A stretch of 64,000 nucleotides of DNA from Blautia sp. (GTDB lineage: Bacteria; Bacillota; Clostridia; Lachnospirales; Lachnospiraceae), in assembly GCA_023667395.1 (NCBI GenBank), contig JAMPAC010000003.1:81119-145118 (forward strand), in the 5' to 3' direction. Below, piece after piece: positions 36,573 to 43,891 of this stretch. The notes beneath the pieces were generated by a model. It was not told the origin of the DNA. It searched no databases and was given only the letters and a program-made list of their open reading frames with translations. Within the stretch, counting starts at the first letter, position 1; each line of letters starts with the position of its first letter. A program made the translations under genes and the position numbers.

Positions 36573-37616
36573 ATGAGATACTTGAGGATCAAGAGAAAAA
36601 TAGCAGCTGTTACCGCAGGCCTGATGTGCTGTCTGGCGCTGGAAGCGCCCATGACTGTTTCCGCGTCGGGAGGGACAAGCGTCCTGCAGACGGCAGGGGT
36701 GGCTTCTTTCTTTGAGACGACACATACTGCGGAGGAATATAAAGAGATCGCACAGCAGGCACAGGGCGCTTCCTGGGGATATACCAATATCGGTATCGCC
36801 AATGTGGAAAGCGGCAACCTGAATGTGCGGGAGGCGCCCTCTACCGACAGCAAGATGGTGGGGAAGATGCCCAAGAATTCAGCCTGCGAAGTGCTGGAAA
36901 TGCTGGACGGATGGGCGCACATCAAATCAGGCGAGGTGGAAGGCTATGTGAGCACGGAATACCTGTTCACCGGTCCGGACGCGAAGCTTGCGGCGAACGA
37001 CCTGGTGCGTACCGTGGCGCTTGTGAATGTGGACGGATTGAATGTAAGGGATGAAGCAAACACCGAGAGCGCGGTTCTGACGCAGGTTCCCAAGGGTGAG
37101 GAACTGGAGTACCTGGAGACGCTGGAGGGATGGATCGAGGTTTCCATCGACGGCGAGGTGGCCTATGTGTCGGCGGATTATGTTACTGTGGAGCAGAGGC
37201 TGGATACTGCCATTACCATGACGGAACTTCTGTACGGCCAGGGTGTATCCGATGTCCGTGTGGAATTGGTAGAGTACGCGAAGCAGTTCCTGGGCAATCC
37301 CTACGTGTGGGGCGGAACCAGCCTGACAAAGGGCGCCGACTGTTCTGGATTCGTGCTGAGCGTGTTTAAGAAGTTCGGCGTGACACTCAGCCATCATTCC
37401 GGTTCCCAGGCAAAGGAGGGCGTGAAGATCAGCGCCTCCGACTTAAAGCCCGGCGATCTGGTGTTCTATGCGAACAGTTCAGGAACCATCAACCATGTGG
37501 CCATCTATATCGGCGGCGGAAAAGTGATCCATGCCAGCAGCCCGTCAACCGGCATTAAGATCAGCAATTACAATTACCGTACTCCGGTAAGGTGCGTGAG
37601 GGTTCTGCAGGATTAA
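36573..37616 (+). CDS. Secreted SH3b-SH3b-NlpC/P60 peptidoglycan hydrolase
   Basis: The 347-residue protein has a signal peptide (IKRKIAAVTAGLMCCLALEAPMTVSA) and two bacterial SH3 domains: GNLNVREAPSTDSKMVGKMPKNSACEVLEMLDGWAHIKSG and GLNVRDEANTESAVLTQVPKGEELEYLETLEGWIEVS. The C-terminal NlpC/P60 domain has catalytic Cys in GADCSGFVLSVFKKFG, His in NHVAIYIGGGKVIHAS, and GDLVFYAN. It should cut peptide stems of peptidoglycan outside the cell. The ideal promoter suggests strong constitutive expression. A 15-bp-stem terminator follows. Confidence 0.95.
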   Translation: MRYLRIKRKIAAVTAGLMCCLALEAPMTVSASGGTSVLQTAGVASFFETTHTAEEYKEIAQQAQGASWGYTNIGIANVESGNLNVREAPSTDSKMVGKMPKNSACEVLEMLDGWAHIKSGEVEGYVSTEYLFTGPDAKLAANDLVRTVALVNVDGLNVRDEANTESAVLTQVPKGEELEYLETLEGWIEVSIDGEVAYVSADYVTVEQRLDTAITMTELLYGQGVSDVRVELVEYAKQFLGNPYVWGGTSLTKGADCSGFVLSVFKKFGVTLSHHSGSQAKEGVKISASDLKPGDLVFYANSSGTINHVAIYIGGGKVIHASSPSTGIKISNYNYRTPVRCVRVLQD

Positions 37617-37660
37617 CGTGACAGGGTTTTCAAAGTTGACATATGAGAAATGTGAAAGGG

Positions 37661-37700
37661 GACTTATGAAATGCGTGTACCGCATTTCATAAGTCTTTTT
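37661..37700 (+). terminator. Strong rho-independent terminator
   Basis: A perfect 15-bp stem (37661-37675 with 37681-37695) and a TTTTT tail, after the NlpC/P60 gene. The next gene's possible TTG start falls in or just after the T tract. Confidence 0.92.
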
Positions 37701-38928
37701 GGGTAACGGTTTGAGGAAGATAATTCATTTTGTGTCGGCGGTGGTTCTTGTTGCAGCTGTATCAGTGGGAAGTATTTCCTGTGCGGACAGCGGGGACGGT
37801 GAGGAGGAACGGCCGGCTTCCATCGGCGCAGAAAAGCTGGAAAATGTGGGGCAGGCGGCGGTTCGGGAGGAAGAACCTGGGGAAACGTCAGATCTTTCCG
37901 GGATTTTCAGCAGCGGGAGCAGTGCGCCGGAACAGGAGGATATGCCGGTAGATGTCAGCTGGGAAGATTTTTCTGCTGACGGCGCTTCCAGATGTGATGC
38001 AACAAAGCTGCATTTTGCTTTCCGCAATGGGGAGGCAGTCGATCTGGAGGTAATGTATTCGCCAAGCATAGTTGAAAAGGTCGAGTATTGTGACATTACC
38101 AGCGATGGGACGGAGGAGATCCTGGTATACAGGTATTTTGCAAATACGGCCACGGAATATACCCTGATCGATTTTTTTGAGGTAAGGGATATGGCTGTGA
38201 AGAACATCTCTCCGGCAATGGATATTGAGGAACTTTCGGGTGAAGTATGGAATACTGCAATTGCGGATATTTCTGTTGATGGCTATGCGCATCCCGTTTT
38301 AAAGATGGAATCTTATGGGAAAGAAGCCGGGAGGGCGTATGTTGACCGGTCGTATCTTGTGGGTTATAAGGATGGCGGATGGCAGATCATACAAATGACG
38401 GGGGGAATAACGGAAGTACAGGCCTTTGACCTGTTCCTGAACAATCAACTGCCTGCATTTTTCAGTGTGGATGGGGGATCCTGCATTTATTATGAAGAAT
38501 ATTGCAATGGCGGATTCCTGGAAGAGGAGGAATATAAGGTTACCCGGCTGGATATTGACAATGACGGCAGGGAGGAACTGGTGATCGACAGCGTGGGACA
38601 TTACGGCGCTGCGGTGCTGGATTTCAGGGGCGGCATTTTATATTTTCTGGCCCAAGGGGAAGGCACCGCCGGGATCTGTGACTACACGTATATCGAGGAT
38701 GAGGCCTGGATCGTGCACAGCGACACTACCCACGCCGACAGGCAGATGTTCTGGTTTGAGAAGTTCAATGGCGACGGGAAAGTGGCAGATCAGTTTACCC
38801 TGTCTGCGGAATATTGGGAGGAACCTGACCAGGGTAAGTATACGGAGAACAGTGATTTTACATACAGGGATGAAAAGATCACCATGCAGGAGTATGAGGA
38901 ACTCAGGCAGTTGTATATGGGGTGGTGA
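37699..38928 (+). CDS. Putative secreted lipoprotein with FG-GAP/VCBS-like segments
   Basis: The product has up to 409 residues and is of unrecognised function. A hydrophobic N-terminal segment ends VSVGSISCADSGDG, a likely lipoprotein signal although Ser at -3 is atypical. An acidic low-complexity linker follows. Two segments, CDITSDGTEEILVYRY and LDIDNDGREELVIDSVG, resemble the calcium-binding DxDxDG loops of FG-GAP/VCBS proteins. No ATG lies near the start. TTG at 37699 is in the T tract of the preceding terminator, and TTG at 37711 is the alternative. Neither has a clear ribosome site or promoter, so the start is uncertain and the gene may be poorly expressed. Confidence 0.65.
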   Translation: MGNGLRKIIHFVSAVVLVAAVSVGSISCADSGDGEEERPASIGAEKLENVGQAAVREEEPGETSDLSGIFSSGSSAPEQEDMPVDVSWEDFSADGASRCDATKLHFAFRNGEAVDLEVMYSPSIVEKVEYCDITSDGTEEILVYRYFANTATEYTLIDFFEVRDMAVKNISPAMDIEELSGEVWNTAIADISVDGYAHPVLKMESYGKEAGRAYVDRSYLVGYKDGGWQIIQMTGGITEVQAFDLFLNNQLPAFFSVDGGSCIYYEEYCNGGFLEEEEYKVTRLDIDNDGREELVIDSVGHYGAAVLDFRGGILYFLAQGEGTAGICDYTYIEDEAWIVHSDTTHADRQMFWFEKFNGDGKVADQFTLSAEYWEEPDQGKYTENSDFTYRDEKITMQEYEELRQLYMGW

Positions 38929-38973
38929 TATTAGGGCGCGGCCGTTGCTCCGTGTGCCCATGAAAAATAGTTG

Positions 38974-39002
38974 TTTACATTTACAGCCGGATATGATAGA
39001 AT
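38974..39002 (+). promoter_or_regulatory. Sigma-A promoter of rpsO
   Basis: TTTACA (38974-38979), 17-bp spacer, TAGAAT (38997-39002), giving a leader of about 105 nt. Confidence 0.7.
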
Positions 39003-39019
39003 ACCTAAGTGTGATTTAG

Positions 39020-39063
39020 CTGATGCTCGGTTTTCGGAGACTCCAACCGCTGCTTAGTGTCAG
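39020..39063 (+). promoter_or_regulatory. Structured rpsO leader (candidate S15 control region)
   Basis: Nested pairings: CTGA (39020-39023) with TCAG (39060-39063), CGGTT (39028-39032) with AACCG (39045-39049), GGA (39036-39038) with TCC (39042-39044). Ribosomal protein S15 represses its own mRNA in several bacteria through unrelated leader folds. Autoregulation here is inference. Confidence 0.5.
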
Positions 39064-39115
39064 GCGATTCATGCAGATACAATAACACATGAGATTTATA
39101 TGGAGGAAAAAAGAA

Positions 39116-39382
39116 ATGATTTCTAAGGAAAAGAAAACTGCGATCATGAATGAGTATGCGAGAACACCCGGCGACACCGGTTCACCCGAGGTACAGGTGG
39201 CTATTCTGACCGCAAGGATCCAGGAACTTACCGAGCATTTGAAGGCAAATCCCAAGGATCATCATTCCCGTCGCGGTATGTTGAAAATGGTAGGTCAGAG
39301 ACGTGGTCTTCTGGAATATCTGAAGAGAAAGGATATTGAGAGGTATCGTTCCCTGATCGAAAGACTGGGATTAAGAAAATAA
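39116..39382 (+). CDS. rpsO: 30S ribosomal protein S15
   Basis: The 88-residue product, [43 protein letters not shown]...[23 protein letters not shown], is unmistakably S15. It binds 16S rRNA helices 20-22 and nucleates the platform of the 30S subunit. ATG 39116 has GGAGG 10 bases upstream; the in-frame start at 39089 is too early. pnp follows, the order conserved across bacteria. Confidence 0.98.
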   Translation: MISKEKKTAIMNEYARTPGDTGSPEVQVAILTARIQELTEHLKANPKDHHSRRGMLKMVGQRRGLLEYLKRKDIERYRSLIERLGLRK

Positions 39383-39484
39383 GCAATATGCTGACAGTGG
39401 GCGGAAGGCGGCCGGGTAACCGGTACTTTCCGCTTGTTGTGCATATTGTGAGTCCCCGCAGGGGGCAGTAACATAAGTTGTCAT

Positions 39485-39594
39485 GGGGCAGAAGTAAGCC
39501 CCGAGACCGCTGAAAAGCGCATGGATGGCGCCATGTCTTTTTCAGTAGTTTCGGTGTCTTCTGTTCCTGAAAATAGACAAGCCGTCATTACGGC
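39485..39594 (+). promoter_or_regulatory. Structured pnp leader
   Basis: A long interrupted stem pairs CAGAAG (39489-39494) with CTTCTG (39558-39563), CCGA (39501-39504) with TCGG (39551-39554), CTGAAAA (39510-39516) with TTTTCAG (39539-39545) and CATGG with CCATG. A competing hairpin, GGGGC/GCCCC (39485-39489 with 39498-39502), shares the 5' strand. A small hairpin, GCCGT/ACGGC (39581-39594), precedes the ribosome site. This resembles the double-stranded leader target used in PNPase autoregulation in enterobacteria; the mechanism here is unknown. Confidence 0.55.
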
Positions 39595-39608
39595 AGAATG
39601 GAGGACAT

Positions 39609-41699
39609 ATGTACAAATGTTATGAAATGGAACTTGCCGGCCGTACCCTGAAGGTTGATATTGACCGTGTGGGCAGGCAGGCAAATGGGTGCGCTTTTAT
39701 GCACTATGGCGATACGGTGGTGCTTTCCACCGCGACCGCATCCGAGAAACCCAGGGAGGGAATCGATTTCTTCCCCCTGAGTGTGGAGTTTGAGGAAAAG
39801 ATGTACGCAGTGGGTAAGATTCCCGGCGGCTTCAATAAGAGAGAGGGCAAGGCCAGTGAAAATGCCGTCCTTACCAGCCGTGTCATTGACAGACCCATGC
39901 GGCCCCTGTTCCCCAAGGATTACAGAAATGACGTTACCCTGAATAATCTGGTAATGAGTGTGGATCCTGAATGCCGTCCCGAACTGGTAGCCATGCTGGG
40001 CGCGGCCATTGCCACCTGCATTTCCGATATTCCCTTTGACGGTCCCTGTGCCATGACCCAGATGGGTATGATCGACGGGGAACTGGTGGTCAATCCTTCC
40101 CAGGAGCAGTGGAAAGTGGGAGACCTGAACCTGACCGTTGCTTCCACCAGGGAGAAAGTCATTATGATCGAGGCGGGCGCAAACGAGGTTCCCGAGGATA
40201 AGATGATCGAGGCAATCTACAAGGCGCATGAGGTCAATCAGACCATCATTGCTTTCATTGATAAGATTGTTGCCGAGGTGGGAAAGAAGAAGCATGAATA
40301 TACTAGCTGCGCGATTCCCCAGGAAATGTTCGACGAGATGATGAAGCTGGTCACTCCCGCGGAGATGGAGGAAGCGGTGTTTACCGATGATAAGCAGACC
40401 CGTGAGGAGAATATCCGCGTGATCACCGGGAAGCTGGAGGAGGCTTTCGCTGAGAATGAGGAATGGCTTGCCATGCTGAGTGAGGCTGTCTACCAGTATC
40501 AGAAGAAGACCGTGCGGAAGATGATCCTGAAAGACCACAAGCGCCCTGACGGTCGTGAGATCACACAGATCCGTCCCCTGGCGGCGGAGGTGGATATCAT
40601 TCCCCGCGTGCATGGTTCCGCCATGTTCACCCGGGGACAGACCCAGATCTGCAACGTATGTACGCTGGCGCCTTTGTCCGAGCAGCAGAGGCTTGACGGG
40701 CTGGATGAGAACGAAGTCAGCAAGAGATATATGCACCATTATAATTTCCCCTCCTACTCCGTAGGCGAGACAAAGCCTTCCAGAGGCCCCGGAAGACGTG
40801 AGATCGGCCACGGCGCACTGGCGGAGAGGGCGTTGATCCCCGTGCTGCCCAGCGAGGAGGAATTCCCCTATGCTATCCGTACCGTATCCGAGACTTTCGA
40901 GTCCAACGGATCCACTTCCATGGCGTCAACCTGCGCGTCTTGTATGTCCCTGATGGCGGCGGGCGTGCCCATCAAGAAGATGGTTGCAGGTATTTCCTGC
41001 GGCCTTGTGACTGGTGAGACGGATGATGATTTCGTGCTGCTTACCGATATCCAGGGACTGGAGGATTTCTTCGGCGATATGGATTTCAAGGTGACGGGCA
41101 CTACGGAAGGCATCACCGCGATCCAGATGGATATCAAGATCCACGGTCTTACCAGACCCATCGTGGAGGGCGCTATCGCACGCTGTCGTGAGGCAAGGCT
41201 TTTCATTATGGATACCTGTATGAAGCCTGCGATTTCCGAGCCCAGACCAGAAGTGGGACCTTATGCGCCCAAGATCATCTCCATTCAGATCGATCCCGAG
41301 AAGATTGGCGATGTGGTGGGTCAGAGAGGCAAGACCATCAATGAGATCATTGCCCGCACAGGCGTTAAGATCGATATCACCGACGACGGAAATGTATCTG
41401 TCTGCGGTACGGAGAAAGGTATGATGGAGAAAGCGGTGGAGATGGTCAAGATCATTGTCACCGATTTCGAGGAAGGCCAGATCTTCAAGGGCAAGGTAGT
41501 CAGCATCAAGGAGTTTGGCGCGTTCATCGAGTTTGCTCCCGGTAAGGAGGGCATGGTACACATTTCCAAGATTGCCAGGGAAAGGATCAACCGCGTTGAG
41601 GATGTGCTGACGCTGGGCGATGTGGTGACTGTGGTATGCCTGGGCAAGGATAAGATGGGCAGGATCAGCTTCTCCATGAAAGATGTGGCGCAGAAATAA
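39609..41699 (+). CDS. pnp: Polyribonucleotide nucleotidyltransferase (PNPase)
   Basis: A 696-residue PNPase. It has two RNase PH domains (first about 10-140 with FFPLSVEFEEKMYAVGKIPGGF and RVIDRPMRPLFPK; second about 320-460 with MFTRGQTQ and FPSYSVGE), an all-helical linker, a KH domain (IGDVVGQRGKTINEIIARTGVKIDI) and an S1 domain (GKVVSIKEFGAFIEFAPGKEGMVHISKIA). It degrades RNA 3' to 5' using phosphate. GGAGG precedes ATG 39609. It lies downstream of rpsO and probably has its own processing or control leader. Confidence 0.98.
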   Translation: MYKCYEMELAGRTLKVDIDRVGRQANGCAFMHYGDTVVLSTATASEKPREGIDFFPLSVEFEEKMYAVGKIPGGFNKREGKASENAVLTSRVIDRPMRPLFPKDYRNDVTLNNLVMSVDPECRPELVAMLGAAIATCISDIPFDGPCAMTQMGMIDGELVVNPSQEQWKVGDLNLTVASTREKVIMIEAGANEVPEDKMIEAIYKAHEVNQTIIAFIDKIVAEVGKKKHEYTSCAIPQEMFDEMMKLVTPAEMEEAVFTDDKQTREENIRVITGKLEEAFAENEEWLAMLSEAVYQYQKKTVRKMILKDHKRPDGREITQIRPLAAEVDIIPRVHGSAMFTRGQTQICNVCTLAPLSEQQRLDGLDENEVSKRYMHHYNFPSYSVGETKPSRGPGRREIGHGALAERALIPVLPSEEEFPYAIRTVSETFESNGSTSMASTCASCMSLMAAGVPIKKMVAGISCGLVTGETDDDFVLLTDIQGLEDFFGDMDFKVTGTTEGITAIQMDIKIHGLTRPIVEGAIARCREARLFIMDTCMKPAISEPRPEVGPYAPKIISIQIDPEKIGDVVGQRGKTINEIIARTGVKIDITDDGNVSVCGTEKGMMEKAVEMVKIIVTDFEEGQIFKGKVVSIKEFGAFIEFAPGKEGMVHISKIARERINRVEDVLTLGDVVTVVCLGKDKMGRISFSMKDVAQK

Positions 41700-41739
41700 A
41701 ACTGTATTAAGAAACGATTCCCGGATGGGTTATAAAAGG

Positions 41740-41775
41740 GACCGCCTCAATGCTGTATTTGAGGCGGTCTTTTGA
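41740..41775. terminator. Bidirectional terminator after pnp
   Basis: An 11-bp perfect stem, GACCGCCTCAA/TTGAGGCGGTC (41740-41750 with 41759-41769), is followed by TTTT. It is shared with the convergent Rpn-type gene. Confidence 0.88.
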
Positions 41776-41779
41776 TTTC

Positions 41780-42841
41780 CTAATTTGCTTTTAATCGTTC
41801 GAGTTCGGCTTTGAGCGCCGCAATTTGAACGTCTTTCTCGGAAACGGCATTCTGCATGCCAGCAATGACAGCATCTTTCTCGGAAACGGCATTCTGCATG
41901 CCAGCAATGACAGCATCTTTCTCGGAAGCGGCATTCTGCATGCCAGCAATGACAGCATCTTTCTCGGAAACGGCATTCTGCATGCCAGCAATGACAGCGT
42001 CCTTTTCCGAAACAGCATTCTGCATATTGGCGATAACAGCATCTTTCGCGGCAATTCGCGCTTCCAGGTCATCGATCGCTTTATGCTGTTTTGCAATACG
42101 GCATTCCCTACGATAGTAATCTTCGCGTGCTTCGCACTGCAGCCGTATTTTCTCGTCCTGGCTTAACTGGTAAATGGTATTGGAAGCGTCCTTGATACAA
42201 TCATCTTTTTGAGCAAGCATTTTGATTTCCTCCCATGTGGTGGACTTAAAAAGGGAAGCCCAATAATCAATATGGTACGACCTGTCTTCTTCAGTCGCAA
42301 GATCTATACGAGTTAAGTCTAACACAGAAAGGCGTAGTTTGTCACTATATAACATATGATTTTTTACGTTAAGAAACTGATAGGTGGAATAAAACTCAGG
42401 ATTCTCCGGGAAAAGGGTGAAATTCAGCAGCCCAATCTGGACGGACGGCCTCGCTTCACTGTAATCCTGCCCATGCTCCAGGCTGTCAAAGGAGCGGCAG
42501 AGATAGCACAGCGACCGCTCTACCCAGTTATATTCATTGACAACCTGCATTTCCAGATTAATATAGGCATGATCATTCATCAGAACCCTGATATCAAGGA
42601 AGAATACTTTGCTGTCAACGGTATCGCCCAGTTCGATGGGATTGGTGATAGTCACTGTCTGAACCTGTTCGCTGCTTAGGCGGAGTAATGAGCATATCAG
42701 GCCTTTCAGCACTTTGTTGTTACGCTGCAGGAGCGCCCTGAACAGATAGTCGTTGTGCATGGGAATGGGGATAGGACCGGTGGCGGAATCAAGGGTTGTG
42801 TAAGGGGAAGGGGGTGCGATGGTTTTGCTTACTTTTTTCAT
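41780..42841 (-). CDS. Rpn-like PD-(D/E)XK transposase-family protein with coiled-coil repeat tail
   Basis: A roughly 353-residue protein from ATG 42841, which has GGAGG on its strand; the frame runs on to 42967. The first 250 residues match the PD-(D/E)XK nuclease transposase family: MHNDYLFRALLQRNNKVLKGLICSLL, then SKVFFLDIRVLMNDHAYINLEMQV with the D...E-x-Q core, and LCRSFDSLEHGQDYSEARPSVQIGLL. The C-terminal region holds five near-identical 14-residue units (KDAVIAGMQNAVSE) forming a probable coiled coil with units of 42 bp. No flanking inverted repeats were seen, so it is probably not an active element in itself. Confidence 0.85.
   Translation of the reverse strand: MKKVSKTIAPPSPYTTLDSATGPIPIPMHNDYLFRALLQRNNKVLKGLICSLLRLSSEQVQTVTITNPIELGDTVDSKVFFLDIRVLMNDHAYINLEMQVVNEYNWVERSLCYLCRSFDSLEHGQDYSEARPSVQIGLLNFTLFPENPEFYSTYQFLNVKNHMLYSDKLRLSVLDLTRIDLATEEDRSYHIDYWASLFKSTTWEEIKMLAQKDDCIKDASNTIYQLSQDEKIRLQCEAREDYYRRECRIAKQHKAIDDLEARIAAKDAVIANMQNAVSEKDAVIAGMQNAVSEKDAVIAGMQNAASEKDAVIAGMQNAVSEKDAVIAGMQNAVSEKDVQIAALKAELERLKAN
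41829..42047 (-). repeat. 42-bp tandem repeats in the Rpn-like gene
   Basis: Five direct copies of a 42-bp unit encode KDAVIAGMQNAVSE-type peptides. The middle copies are identical except for single bases (for example Val to Ala), which indicates recent expansion. Confidence 0.88.
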
Positions 42842-43000
42842 AAGTCCTCCTTTGTGAAAGTGTGCTGCTTCTTTGTGGCTTTTGTCTTTAAGTGCGAACC
42901 AGCAATTTATATTGCTGAATATCATTCTGTAAAGTGCAAAAAACAGAAATGACAAAATTGGCAGCAAAGTATACGGTTTAAATTAGTACTGGGTATCAAT

Positions 43001-43171
43001 GGTGAATCACCAGACAGATATGAAGTTATCGTGAAGCGGCAAACCGCAACAGGAATAACTTAATCTGGTAACAGAATATCATTGCTCATATGATTTGTCA
43101 AGAACTAAAAAACGTAAATTGAACTGCCGGGTCAGGACATGCATCTGAATTTGGGATGGACTTTGACCCGG
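43001..43171 (+). promoter_or_regulatory. Hairpin-rich leader upstream of the nitroreductase gene
   Basis: In the 395-bp gap before the nitroreductase gene I see a three-step stem, CCAGA/TCTGG (43010-43014 with 43064-43068), AAGTTAT/ATAACTT (43023-43029 with 43055-43061) and GCGG/CCGC (43036-43039 with 43044-43047). A separate pairing is CCGGGTCA/TGACCCGG (43127-43134 with 43164-43171). No known riboswitch was recognised and the rest of the gap holds nothing else I can support. Confidence 0.4.
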
Positions 43172-43237
43172 TGTTGTGGTAAGCTTTTGAATATGCTGGA
43201 GACGAAAACTGTCTTCAGGCTGATGGAGGGCAGACAG

Positions 43238-43816
43238 ATGGAAAATTTAATGGAATTACTGGAGACCAGGCGTACCTACCGCCGTTTTGAGCAGAGGGAG
43301 ATTCCCCGGGAGGTCACGGATGAGATCCTGACGGCGGCCAGGCTGGCTTCCAGCGCGGCAAACAGGCAGCCTTTGACTTACATTGTGATAAAGGATCCCG
43401 ATAAGGTGGCGGAAGTATTTTCCCACACGAAATGGGCGGGAGCGCTGCCGCCGGAGCAGGGACAGCCTAAGGAGGATGAGAGGCCGGTCCTTTTTATTGC
43501 TGTGGTGAAGAATATGGATATCAATCCCGACTGTGACACAGATGCGGGGCTTGCTATCAGTAACATGACGCTGGCAGCCTGGAACAGGGGTGTGGGCAGC
43601 TGCATGATCGGCGCCTGCAACAAACCCGCGCTGGCGAAGATGTTTGGACTGACGCAGCAGCAGACACTCCACACGGTGGTGGCTTTCGGCTATCCCTCCC
43701 ATGTAAGCCGTATTGTGGATATGGATGATCCGGCGCAGTTTAAATATTATCTGGACGAGAACAGGGATTACTGTGTCCCGAAGCGGAAATTGTCGGACGT
43801 GGTGCGGTATCTGTAG
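43238..43816 (+). CDS. Nitroreductase family protein
   Basis: The 192-residue flavoprotein begins MENLMELLETRRTYRRFEQREIPREVTDEILTAARLASSAANRQPLTYIVIKD, the FMN-binding start of the nitroreductase family. It continues with AGLAISNMTLAAWNRGVGSCMIGACNKPALAKMFGL and VVAFGYPSHVSR. It should bind FMN as a dimer and use NAD(P)H. The substrate is unknown. ATG 43238 has GGAGG 8 bases upstream; the frame opens at 43139 inside the structured leader. Confidence 0.92.
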   Translation: MENLMELLETRRTYRRFEQREIPREVTDEILTAARLASSAANRQPLTYIVIKDPDKVAEVFSHTKWAGALPPEQGQPKEDERPVLFIAVVKNMDINPDCDTDAGLAISNMTLAAWNRGVGSCMIGACNKPALAKMFGLTQQQTLHTVVAFGYPSHVSRIVDMDDPAQFKYYLDENRDYCVPKRKLSDVVRYL

Positions 43817-43891
43817 TGTGGGAAAACGGAAAAGCAGTCCCAAAGTTCCCGTAGATTAAAATGCCGCTTGCGCGGCGGAATAAGAGGAAAT

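Noticed and set aside
41829-42047. Treating the 42-bp direct repeats as a CRISPR array
   Set aside because: The repeats are contiguous, without unique spacers, and in frame in a protein-coding gene.
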